DNA of 11,558 nucleotides from CAYSZX01 sp964548875 (GTDB lineage: Bacteria; Patescibacteriota; Minisyncoccia; Minisyncoccales; JANBVM01): positions 1 through 11,558 of the forward strand of contig CAZJSP010000016.1 in assembly GCA_964548875.1 (NCBI GenBank), given 5' to 3'. Both the position numbers and the translations under genes were made by a program. The first letter of the stretch is position 1, and each line of letters begins with the position of its first letter. The notes beneath the pieces were generated by a model. That model worked only from the letters and a program-made list of their open reading frames with translations. It was not told the origin of the DNA and did not search any database. Shown here in pieces: positions 1-6,159 of this stretch.

Positions 1-14
1 TCAATCAAAAATTA

Positions 15-1022
15 ATGGAAAGATGTCCTCATTGTAAATCAAAAAAGATAATAAGATACGGAACTAATTATCTTAAATGGGGGAAAATCCAAAGATTTAA
101 ATGCAAATCCTGTGAAAGAATCTTTTCCAACAAAAAAATAAAATACAAATCTTACAAGCCAAAGCACATTTTAAATGTTCTTTTTTCTTATAATTTAGGT
201 TATACTTTAAAACAAACTAAAAAATAAATTGCCAGAAAATTCAAAATCAAAATTCCTCTATCTACCATCTATTCTTGGATTAAGAAATACAGAAAGATTT
301 GTAGATATGAAAGACTAAGAGGAAAAGGAAGAAAATTAATTTCTCCAAAAGAATTAATTTTCAATAAGAATTTATATCATAATCAAATTTACGAATTTCA
401 AGTTCATCGTTTTAAACTTCCTTATACTCTAGGATACAGAAAACATAAAAAGTTTTCTCCAATTAAAGATTATTTAAAAATAGTACCAACTAATAAGTTT
501 CCTCACCGCATATTTAAGATTAGTGATAAAGAGCTAGAGCAGAGAGCTTCTCAAATGAAAATGAATAGATTAAAAGTAAAAAAAGCTAAAAAGAAAAATT
601 TAGCTAATAAATTAGCAGAACTAGGATTATTATTAGCTAAAAATAATAGAGATCGTCATTCCTCTATTCAAGAATTTATGGTTATTAATGATTCAGTAGC
701 TATAGCAACAGAAGTTCCAGTTTATTTAACTAGAAATGATATTAAGTATTTTAAAAGAAAAGGATTTAATTTTAGTTTTAAAAATTATAGAACTCCAATT
801 ACAGGTCATATTGATATTCTGCAAATCAGAAACGGATTAATCCATATTTTAGATTACAAGCCAGGAGCTAAAAAAGTAAAACCAATAGAACAACTCATAG
901 TTTATGCTCTTGCTTTAGATAGTGAAACAAAGCTAGCAGTCAAAGACTTTAAGGTCGCTTGGTTTGACGAAAAAAATTATTATGAATTTTATCCTTTACA
1001 TGCTGTTTATAATAAAAGATAG
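15..1022 (+). pseudogene. Zinc-ribbon/HTH protein fused to a PD-(D/E)XK nuclease domain, broken by an in-frame TAA
   Basis: Frame 15 reads 70 codons, meets TAA at 225-227, then stays open in the same frame to TAG at 1020-1022, so one nonsense codon splits a 335-codon gene. Restored residue numbers follow. Residues 1-40 form a transposase-type zinc ribbon (CPHC at 4-7, CKSC at 30-33). Residues 55-95 look like a helix-turn-helix (YNLGYTLKQ before the stop, IPLSTIYSWIKKY after it). The C-terminal part has RecB/Cas4-like PD-(D/E)XK signatures: E220, GHID with D267, ILDYK with D280 and K282, and the QxxxY motif Q293/Y297. No DDE transposase core is visible. The remaining methionine at 555 could restart a 155-residue nuclease piece, but nothing shows that it is translated. 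The zinc ribbon and HTH suggest DNA binding and the C-terminus DNA cleavage; the biological role is unknown. No in-frame stop lies between position 1 and 15, so an earlier start outside the window is possible. Confidence 0.75.
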
Positions 1023-1082
1023 TTAGTAGACTTTCAGAATTTAAATTAAAAGAAACAAAATCTTTATCTTGAGATCAAAATT

Positions 1083-1118
1083 ATGAAAATACTGTCTTAG
1101 AATGTAAGCAAAATAAGA
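1083..1118 (+). pseudogene. Remnant of an xthA 5' end
   Basis: An ATG at 1083 opens a reading of MKILS, stop, NVSKIR, which matches the conserved exonuclease III N-terminus (MKILSWNISGIR in the intact gene at 2454). The Trp codon TGG has become TAG at 1098-1100. By hand alignment, 29 of 36 bases match the intact xthA head and all seven differences are transitions. Similarity continues a few bases upstream (TGAGATCAAAAT against TGAAGAATCAAAAT). After 1118 the resemblance disappears, so this is a short dead fragment. Chance similarity in AT-rich DNA is possible, but the in-frame ATG and the conserved residues argue against it. Confidence 0.5.
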
Positions 1119-1160
1119 CTTTTAAACTTATTGTTGACTTCCGCAATTCTTTGATTTAAA

Positions 1161-1189
1161 CTAAAGGTAACGAAAATTGTTACCTTTAG
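1161..1189. promoter_or_regulatory. Perfect 11-bp inverted repeat, candidate AbiEi operator
   Basis: The arms CTAAAGGTAAC (1161-1171) and GTTACCTTTAG (1179-1189) are exact reverse complements around a 7-nt spacer, and end 8 nt before the abiEi start. AbiEi antitoxins are known to repress their own operon by binding inverted repeats in the promoter, so this is the natural operator candidate. A weak -35-like TTGATT lies at 1151-1156; no convincing -10 is visible. No T-run follows the repeat, which argues against a terminator. Confidence 0.6.
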
Positions 1190-1197
1190 ACTAAATT

Positions 1198-1767
1198 ATG
1201 AAAAAAGAAGACATTTTTAAAACATCTCAAACAGTTTTCTCCTTTAAAGAACTACTTTTAAGATTTAAAGATGAGAGTCCTGATTTATTAAAAAGAAAAT
1301 TAAATTATTATGTTAAAGAAGGGAAGCTTATTTCTTTAAGAAAGGGTATTTATGCTACAAGAGCGGACTATAATAAATATGAGCTAGCTACTAAAATATA
1401 TACTCCCTCCTATATTAGTTTGGAAACTGTTTTAAAAGAAGCTGGTGTAATTTTTCAATATTCAAGCGATATTACACTTGTTTCCTACTTAACAAGAGAA
1501 ATAAAAGTTGATAATCAAAATTATTCTTTTAGAAAAATAAAAGATATTGTTTTAACTAATAATTTAGGAGTTAAAAAAAACAAAAATTATTTTATTGCTA
1601 TTCCTGAAAGATCTTTTCTAGATATGATTTACTTAAATAAAAATTATTATTTTGATAATTTATCAGTTATAAATTGGAGTAAGGTTGCTGAGATTTTACC
1701 TATTTATTCGAATAAGCGAATGGATAAGGAAGTTAATAATTATATAAAGAAATATGCTAAATATTAA
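1198..1767 (+). CDS. abiEi: AbiEi-family antitoxin and transcriptional regulator (type IV toxin-antitoxin)
   Basis: This 189-residue protein has an N-terminal winged helix-turn-helix (about residues 10-55) ending in the family-typical YVKEGKLISLRKGIYA (38-53). Its C-terminal domain contains IPERSFLDMIYL (135-146), like the APEKALLD-type segment of AbiEi proteins. In this family the antitoxin counters the AbiEii nucleotidyltransferase without stable protein contact and represses the operon through its N-terminal DNA-binding domain. The gene overlaps abiEii by 14 nt, as expected for a coupled operon, and a perfect inverted repeat lies just upstream. The start at 1198 is the first methionine and precedes the wHTH. 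There is no Shine-Dalgarno sequence. The family assignment is by motif recognition only. Confidence 0.85.
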   Translation: MKKEDIFKTSQTVFSFKELLLRFKDESPDLLKRKLNYYVKEGKLISLRKGIYATRADYNKYELATKIYTPSYISLETVLKEAGVIFQYSSDITLVSYLTREIKVDNQNYSFRKIKDIVLTNNLGVKKNKNYFIAIPERSFLDMIYLNKNYYFDNLSVINWSKVAEILPIYSNKRMDKEVNNYIKKYAKY

Positions 1768-2452
1768 TTTACATAAAAATATTCTTTTAAAGATTTTAAA
1801 AGATATTTATACTGATTCTTTTCTTGGTCCTCGTTTAGGTTTTAAAGGAGGAACTGCTGCTTATTTGTTTTATGGTTTAGACAGGTTTTCAGTTGATCTT
1901 GATTTTGATTTATTGGACCAAGATCAAAAAGAAGAAATTTTTCAAAAAATTAAAAAAATAGTTGAAAAATATGGCATCATTAAAGATGAAAAGAATAAAG
2001 AGTTTACCTTATTAGTTCTTGTTTCTTATTCTGATGGTTTAAGGAATTTAAAAATAGAAATTAATAAAAGAAAGTTGCAAGCTAATTACGAAGTTAAAAA
2101 TTATCTTGGTATTTCCATGTTAGTTATGTCTAAGCCTGACATGTTTGCTCATAAGTTGGTAGCTATGACTCAACGCAACAAAACAGCAAATCGTGACATT
2201 TTTGATGTTTATTTTTTTCTTGAAAATGATTGGGATATTAATAAGAAAATTGTAGAAGAAAGAACTAATATGAGTTTTAAAAATTATTTAAAAGAATGCG
2301 TTAAATTTGTTGAAAAAACTTCTAACAGAAATATTTTAGCTGGGGCGGGGGAATTATTGGGTCCGAAGCAAAAAAAATGGGTTAAAGATAATCTAAAAAA
2401 GGAATTAGTTTTTTTGTTAAAATTAAAGATTAATAATGAAGAATCAAAATAA
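1754..2452 (+). CDS. abiEii: AbiEii-family nucleotidyltransferase toxin
   Basis: This 232-residue protein has the AbiEii/AbiGii nucleotidyltransferase signatures. Motif I is FKGGTAAYLFYGLDRFSVDLDFDL (about residues 30-53, described in two parts: GGT at 32-34 and the Asp-rich DLDFD at 48-52). A second acidic strand is LKIEIN with E102. The region KPDMFAHKLVAM through RDIFDVYFF (127-155) matches the conserved Lys and Arg-Asp motif. Family members transfer nucleotides, and some inactivate tRNA acceptor ends. The toxin is cytoplasmic and neutralised by AbiEi, encoded directly upstream. All expected catalytic residues are present, so the toxin looks active. The start at 1754 overlaps the abiEi end. 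The stop at 2450-2452 is one base from the xthA ATG. Confidence 0.88.
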   Translation: MLNINLHKNILLKILKDIYTDSFLGPRLGFKGGTAAYLFYGLDRFSVDLDFDLLDQDQKEEIFQKIKKIVEKYGIIKDEKNKEFTLLVLVSYSDGLRNLKIEINKRKLQANYEVKNYLGISMLVMSKPDMFAHKLVAMTQRNKTANRDIFDVYFFLENDWDINKKIVEERTNMSFKNYLKECVKFVEKTSNRNILAGAGELLGPKQKKWVKDNLKKELVFLLKLKINNEESK

Positions 2453-2489
2453 CATGAAAATATTATCTTGGAATATAAGCGGAATAAGG
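2437..2489 (+). repeat. Downstream copy of the imperfect direct repeat bracketing abiE
   Basis: This stretch covers the last codons of abiEii and the first 12 codons of xthA. It resembles 1070-1118 upstream of abiEi: the ATCAAAAT segment, the ATG, and 29 of 36 coding bases match. The repeats place abiEi/abiEii between a dead and a live xthA head, about 1.37 kb apart. Confidence 0.45.
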
Positions 2490-3206
2490 GCTGCTTACAG
2501 AAAAGGGTTTTTAGATTGGTTTAAAGAAACCAATGGCGATATTGTTTGTTTACAGGAGATAAGAGCCAATAAAGAACAATTACCAGAAGATTTAAAAGAG
2601 ATTGAAGGTTATTATTCTTATTTAAATCCAGCTGTTCGGAAAGGTTATTCTGGGACAGCTGTTTACTCTAAAGAAGAACCCTTAAAAGTAGAAAAAGAAA
2701 CTGGGTTTAAAAGATTTGATGAAGAAGGAAGAATGATTAAATTAAAATTTAAAGATTTTACTTTAATTAATTTTTATATGCCCAACGGAGGCAGACAGAA
2801 ACAAGACATGGATTATAAGCTAGAATTTTATGATTTCTTTTTAAATTATTTAAAAACAACTAAAGAAAAACTAATTTTAACTGGTGATTTTAATATAGCT
2901 CATAAACCTATAGATTTAGCTAGACCAAAAGCGAATAAAGATAATACCGGCTTTACTCCTGAAGAAAGAAAAAGAATAAGCAAATTGATTGATTTAGGTT
3001 TTGTAGATACCTTTAGGGCTTTAAATAAAGATAAAGAAGCTTATACTTTTTGGACCTATATGAATAATGCTAGAGAAAAAGATATAGGGTGGAGAATAGA
3101 CTATTTCTTTGTCTCAAAAGAATTGCTTCCTAAAGTTAAAGATTCTTTTATATTAAGCGATGTAGAAGGCTCTGATCATTGCCCTATAGGAATTGATCTT
3201 GATTAA
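2454..3206 (+). CDS. xthA: Exonuclease III (AP endonuclease, EEP family)
   Basis: This 250-residue enzyme is close to the usual length of about 250-270. It cleaves DNA 5' to abasic sites and removes nucleotides from 3' ends during base excision repair. The active-site residues of the EEP superfamily are all visible: N7 in MKILSWN, E35 in CLQEIR, Y108 in NFYMPNGG, D145 and N147 in TGDFNIAH, D216 in GWRIDYFF, and D241-H242 in GSDHCPIG. The start at 2454 is preferred over an in-frame ATG at 2436, because it gives the canonical family N-terminus and begins one base after the abiEii stop. There is no separate promoter or Shine-Dalgarno sequence, so it is probably co-transcribed with abiE and translationally coupled. 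Together with the family-4 UDG at 4956 it supplies two successive steps of uracil repair. Confidence 0.95.
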   Translation: MKILSWNISGIRAAYRKGFLDWFKETNGDIVCLQEIRANKEQLPEDLKEIEGYYSYLNPAVRKGYSGTAVYSKEEPLKVEKETGFKRFDEEGRMIKLKFKDFTLINFYMPNGGRQKQDMDYKLEFYDFFLNYLKTTKEKLILTGDFNIAHKPIDLARPKANKDNTGFTPEERKRISKLIDLGFVDTFRALNKDKEAYTFWTYMNNAREKDIGWRIDYFFVSKELLPKVKDSFILSDVEGSDHCPIGIDLD

Positions 3207-3251
3207 AGAATCTTTAATTGTTTCATTAATTGTGCCACAATGAAACAATTA
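3202..3251. repeat. Two stacked palindromes after xthA
   Basis: ATTAAAGA and TCTTTAAT (3202-3209, 3211-3218) pair around one base and overlap the xthA stop. Directly next, TAATTGTTTCATT (3215-3227) and AATGAAACAATTA (3239-3251) form a perfect 13-bp inverted repeat with an 11-nt loop. No T-run follows on either strand, so a Rho-independent terminator is not well supported. An operator for the lost Fic gene or a recombination relic are alternatives. A 16-codon ORF starts at 3240 inside the right arm and is probably meaningless. Confidence 0.6.
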
Positions 3252-3276
3252 GTGAGATTAAATGAAGCAATTTTGA

Positions 3277-3471
3277 ATGAACTTATCTAAAAGACAATTT
3301 AAAATATTAGCTTTTAAAATCTGTCCTTTGTCTTACAGAAGTGTTGATGAAGCCGAATATAAAAAATCTCTTATTTTGTTTTATGAACAAAACAATCTTA
3401 GGGCGTTTAAAGACTTATTTATTGAGCAGTTTAAATTTTCTATTAAAAATTATTTCTTTGGAAAGATTTAA
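3277..3471 (+). pseudogene. C-terminal fragment of a Fic-family protein
   Basis: The 64 codons resemble the C-terminal end of Fic/DOC proteins: ICPLSYRSVDEAEYKKS followed by LILFYEQNNLRAFKDLF matches the usual CPLSFxDVDExEY and LAVYELNxxxLLxDLF pattern, ending in a Ser/Tyr-rich helix (SIKNYF). The catalytic HPFxxGNxR loop is absent; only the KR that normally ends it may survive at residues 5-6. Upstream the frame is closed by TGA at 3274-3276, and nothing Fic-like is seen before that. This is most likely the relic of a lost Fic AMP-transferase (possibly a toxin) gene rather than a functional small protein. Confidence 0.55.
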
Positions 3472-3510
3472 ATGTCTTATATGAAAAATGAAGTGTGTTT
3501 GTGATATTTC

Positions 3511-3539
3511 TTGACATAATTGACTGTATTTTATAAAAT
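3511..3539 (+). promoter_or_regulatory. Sigma-70-type promoter for the DUF4143 gene
   Basis: A perfect -35 TTGACA (3511-3516) is followed by a 17-nt spacer and the -10 TAAAAT (3534-3539, five of six consensus bases). Transcription would start near 3546, leaving a leader of about 26 nt before the ATG at 3572. This is the best consensus promoter in the window. Confidence 0.7.
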
Positions 3540-3547
3540 ATAGTCAG
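3520..3547. promoter_or_regulatory. Imperfect palindrome over the -10 box, operator candidate
   Basis: TTGACTGTATTTTA (3520-3533) and TAAAATATAGTCAG (3534-3547) are reverse complements at 12 of 14 positions with no spacer. The palindrome covers the spacer, the -10 and the likely transcription start, a position typical for a repressor site. The cognate regulator is not identifiable here. Confidence 0.4.
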
Positions 3548-3571
3548 TCAAGTAACGCAATTTATAATAAC

Positions 3572-4708
3572 ATGATCATTAAAAGAGAGGTTTATTCTCA
3601 ATTAATTAAAAAAATAAAAAATGGAAAAGTGGTGATTCTTTATGGTCCCCGACAGGTAGGGAAGACTTTTTTATTAAAAAAAATAGAAAAAGATCTAAAT
3701 AAAAAAGAGAAAATCCTATTTTTAAATGGAGAAAGTATGGTGGTCCAGGATAAGCTTTCTGAAAGGGTCCCAGAAAAACTTAAAAGTTTTTTAGGAAATA
3801 ACTCTTTGCTCATTATTGATGAAGCGCATCAGATTCCAGAAGTAGGATTGACTCTTAAAATGATTATCGATTCCTTCCCAAATCTTAAAATTATTGTTAG
3901 TGGTTCTGCTTCTTTCACTTTATCTCAAAAAATAACAGAACCTCTTACTGGAAGAAAGACAACTATTTATCTTTATCCAGTTGCAGCACAAGAATTGATC
4001 AAGACGCAAGATAGTCGTTTTTATCACTCTATTCGAGATCGTCATATTATTTTTGGTGGATATCCTGAATTATTTATTCTCAAAAATGAAAAAGAACAAA
4101 AAGAACGTCTTTTTGAGTTGGTAGACTCATATCTTTTTAGAGAAATTTTAACCTTTAAGGAAGTCAAAGGGTTGAAAAAACTGCGCGATCTTTTAGTTTT
4201 GCTTGCCTTCCAAATTGGAAATGAAGTTTCTCTGACAGAACTTGGGAACAGTTTAGATTTAGCTAAGAATACAGTTGCCCGTTATCTTGATCTTTTAGAA
4301 AAATCATTTGTTATTATAAATATAAAAGGATTTAGCAGAAATCTAAGAAAAGAGGTTACAAAAACATCTCGCTACTATTTTTGGGATAATGGGATTAGGA
4401 ACGCAATTATTAATAACTTTAACCCTCTTCATTTGAGGAATGATGTTGGAATGCTTTGGGAAAATTATTTAATAATTGAAAGAATAAAAAAACAAGCTTA
4501 CAATTCAGTGTTTTCTAATAATTATTTTTGGCGCACCTATGATCAAAAGGAAATCGATTGGGTAGAAGAAAGAGAAGGTAAGTTATTTGGTTATGAAATA
4601 AAATGGGGTAAGGAAAAATCTAAAGCTCCTAAAGATTGGCAGAAAGCATATAAAAATTCTGAATATAAGCTTATAAATCAAAAAAACTTTTTAGATTTTA
4701 TTATTTAG
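3572..4708 (+). CDS. AAA_14/DUF4143 predicted ATPase
   Basis: This 378-residue cytoplasmic protein belongs to the COG1373-like family. Its order is: Walker A GPRQVGKT (25-32), Walker B LLIIDEAH (79-86), sensor-type VSGSAS (109-114), an HTH-like region (about 219-245: SLTELGNSLDLAKNTVARYL), then DUF4143. DUF4143 carries FWDNGIRNAI (270-279), LWENYL (295-300) and a degenerate PD-(D/E)XK core with D329 in EIDW and E342/K344 in YEIKWG. The length is normal for the family and all nucleotide-binding motifs are intact. The molecular role of this widespread family is not established; frequent association with accessory and defence-like loci is known. Here it has its own promoter and palindromic operator and stands alone between the Fic relic and the UDG gene. 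Confidence 0.9.
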   Translation: MIIKREVYSQLIKKIKNGKVVILYGPRQVGKTFLLKKIEKDLNKKEKILFLNGESMVVQDKLSERVPEKLKSFLGNNSLLIIDEAHQIPEVGLTLKMIIDSFPNLKIIVSGSASFTLSQKITEPLTGRKTTIYLYPVAAQELIKTQDSRFYHSIRDRHIIFGGYPELFILKNEKEQKERLFELVDSYLFREILTFKEVKGLKKLRDLLVLLAFQIGNEVSLTELGNSLDLAKNTVARYLDLLEKSFVIINIKGFSRNLRKEVTKTSRYYFWDNGIRNAIINNFNPLHLRNDVGMLWENYLIIERIKKQAYNSVFSNNYFWRTYDQKEIDWVEEREGKLFGYEIKWGKEKSKAPKDWQKAYKNSEYKLINQKNFLDFII

Positions 4709-4742
4709 ATGATTTTGAAAGTAGTTTATGGCTAAAATAATT

Positions 4743-4771
4743 AAAAGAACGCTATTGGAAAACGTTTTTTT
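4743..4771 (+). terminator. Weak hairpin with T-run after the DUF4143 gene
   Basis: AAAAGAACG (4743-4751) can pair with CGTTTTTTT (4763-4771) through nine pairs including one G-U, with an 11-nt loop. The T-run is part of the stem and the stem is AU-rich, so this is only a modest terminator candidate, 35 nt after the stop. Confidence 0.3.
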
Positions 4772-4937
4772 AAATTAGGATATTTTTTTATCTTTATTTG
4801 AGCTAAACAACCTTGTAAAAATTTTTAGAATCCTATTTAAAATTTTATATTTTTAAGATTAGAAAAAATAAAACCTCATTCAAACAAGAGCAAAAAGCAT
4901 TTTAAAAGTAAAGCAATATTAATGTTTTGTTAGATAT
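4772..4937. other. AT-rich intergenic stretch without recognised genes
   Basis: I see no ORF with protein-like character, no RNA gene and no notable repeats on either strand. The only structure is GCAATAT (4913-4919), whose reverse complement ATATTGC (4934-4940) overlaps the extended -10 of the UDG promoter. Confidence 0.5.
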
Positions 4938-4946
4938 TGCTATAAT
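4938..4946 (+). promoter_or_regulatory. Extended -10 promoter of the UDG gene, near-leaderless
   Basis: TGC-TATAAT is a perfect extended -10 (TGnTATAAT). Only 9 nt separate it from the ATG at 4956, so transcription should begin within a few bases of the start codon. The -35 region (around 4918-4923, ATTAAT) has no consensus, as is usual with extended -10 promoters. Confidence 0.65.
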
Positions 4947-4955
4947 ATTAATATA

Positions 4956-5519
4956 ATGAAAGAAGAAAAACTAAAAAGGATAAGAGACGAAGTTATTAAT
5001 TGTAAAAAATGTTCTTTATATAAAACAAGAACATTGCCTGTTGTTGGTCAAGGAAACCATGATGCTAAGATCATGTTTATTGGAGAAGCTCCTGGAGCTA
5101 ATGAAGACAAAACAGGAATTCCTTTTTGTGGTAAATCGGGAAAATTTTTAGATGAGATGCTTAATAGGGCAGGAATTAAAAGAGAAGATGTTTATATCTG
5201 TAATTTATTAAAATGTAGACCTTCTAATAATAGGGATCCTTCTAAAGAAGAATTAGAGGCTTGTATTCCTTATTTAGAAAAACAAATTGAAATTATTAAA
5301 CCTCAGGTTATATCTTCTTTGGGTCGCCATTCTATGAATTTTTTAATGAAAAAATATGGGTTAGAAGATCAGATAGATTTAATTAGTAAAATCCATGGAA
5401 AAGTTTTTAAAATTAACAGTATTAAGCTAGTTCCTCTTTACCATCCAGCAGTAGCGGTTTATAATTCCAACATGAAAGATGTTTTAATAGAAGATTTTAA
5501 AATTCTTAACAATATTTAA
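4956..5519 (+). CDS. udg: Family 4 uracil-DNA glycosylase, 4Fe-4S type
   Basis: This 187-residue enzyme excises uracil from DNA, giving the abasic site that XthA can cleave. Motif A is GEAPGANED (43-51) and the leucine-loop motif is HPAVAVYN (163-170). Four cysteines, C16, C19, C87 and C103, have the CxxC...C(15 residues)C spacing of the iron-sulphur cluster in family-4 enzymes. Length and motif order fit a complete gene. The start at 4956 places the CxxC motif at the usual distance from the N-terminus and sits just after a strong extended -10. No Shine-Dalgarno sequence is present. The next gene starts 19 nt after the stop. Confidence 0.93.
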   Translation: MKEEKLKRIRDEVINCKKCSLYKTRTLPVVGQGNHDAKIMFIGEAPGANEDKTGIPFCGKSGKFLDEMLNRAGIKREDVYICNLLKCRPSNNRDPSKEELEACIPYLEKQIEIIKPQVISSLGRHSMNFLMKKYGLEDQIDLISKIHGKVFKINSIKLVPLYHPAVAVYNSNMKDVLIEDFKILNNI

Positions 5520-5523
5520 TTTG

Positions 5524-5532
5524 TGGTAATAT
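5524..5532 (+). promoter_or_regulatory. Possible extended -10 for mntA/hepT
   Basis: TGG-TAATAT lies in the 19-nt gap after the UDG stop and ends 6 nt before the mntA ATG, the same geometry as the UDG and truB promoters. Only four of six -10 bases match, so co-transcription with the UDG gene remains equally likely. Confidence 0.3.
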
Positions 5533-5538
5533 TAAAGT

Positions 5539-5832
5539 ATGAAAATAGAAGAAATCAAAAAAAGAATAACTCCTATCTTGAAAGAATACGATGTTAAAAA
5601 AATGTCTGTTTTTGGTTCTGTGGCTAGAGGAGAAAATAAAAAGAATAGTGATATTGATATTTTAATTGACTTTAAAGGTAAAAAAACCCTTTTGGATTTA
5701 ATTAGCTTAGAAAATTCTTTAGAAGAAATATTAGGAAGAAAAGTAGATCTTTTAACTTATGGGTCTATTCATCCTAAGTTACGTAATCTTATTTTAAAAG
5801 ATCAAAAAATTATTTATGGAAAAAGAAGTTAA
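5539..5832 (+). CDS. mntA: MntA-type minimal nucleotidyltransferase antitoxin
   Basis: This 97-residue protein has the minimal nucleotidyltransferase signature GSVARGE (26-32) followed by NSDIDIL (36-42), with D38 and D40 as metal-binding aspartates and D70 in KVDLL as the third. In characterised pairs, MntA attaches AMP units to a tyrosine of its HEPN partner and so inactivates it. The gene overlaps hepT by 17 nt, the standard arrangement for this type VII system. All catalytic residues are present, so the antitoxin looks functional. Confidence 0.92.
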   Translation: MKIEEIKKRITPILKEYDVKKMSVFGSVARGENKKNSDIDILIDFKGKKTLLDLISLENSLEEILGRKVDLLTYGSIHPKLRNLILKDQKIIYGKRS

Positions 5833-6157
5833 GTTTTTTTTAGAACACATTAGAGAAAATATCCAAAATATTGAAGAGTTTGTTGAGGGTTTTTCTGAAG
5901 AGGATTTTTCTAGAGATATTAAAACTCAAAGTGCTGTTATGAGAAAAATAGAAATTATAGGAGAAGCAGTTAAAAACATATCTTCTAGTTTAAAAAAGAA
6001 ACATCCAGAAGTTAAATGGAAAGAATTAGCTGGTATGAGAGATAAACTCATTCATCATTATTTCAGTTTAGAAATGAGTGTCGTTTGGAATACTGTTAAA
6101 GAAGATATTCCTATTCTTAAAGAGCAGATTAATAAGATTTTAAACTCTTTAGAATAA
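5816..6157 (+). CDS. hepT: HepT-type HEPN ribonuclease toxin (DUF86)
   Basis: This 113-residue, all-helical protein contains the HEPN active-site motif RX4HXY as R75-DKLI-H80-H-Y82 (MRDKLIHHYF). Arg and His form the RNase site, and the Tyr is the residue AMPylated by MntA in characterised pairs. Other family features are the N-terminal FFLEHIRENI (7-16) and KIEIIGEAVKNIS (44-56). The start at 5816 lies within the mntA end and gives the usual N-terminus. The toxin is intact and its neutralising partner precedes it. The ychF start follows the stop after 2 nt, so read-through transcription into ychF is plausible. Confidence 0.92.
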   Translation: MEKEVKFFLEHIRENIQNIEEFVEGFSEEDFSRDIKTQSAVMRKIEIIGEAVKNISSSLKKKHPEVKWKELAGMRDKLIHHYFSLEMSVVWNTVKEDIPILKEQINKILNSLE

Positions 6158-6159
6158 GA

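Noticed and set aside
1016..1160. Frame reading ...RLSEFKLKETKSLS-stop-DQNYENTVLEC...IVDFRNSLI with one TGA
   Set aside because: It could be a frameshifted tail of the nuclease gene or a decayed ORF, but there is no start, no recognised motif, and it competes with the xthA-head reading of the same bases.
3240..3290. 16-codon ORF MKQLVRLNEAILNELI
   Set aside because: It begins inside the inverted repeat, is too short to judge and matches nothing I recognise.
4772..4955. Possible small RNA or riboswitch before the UDG gene
   Set aside because: Only AT-rich sequence with a 7-bp inverted repeat is seen, with no conserved RNA motif; the promoter sits right before the start codon, leaving no leader.
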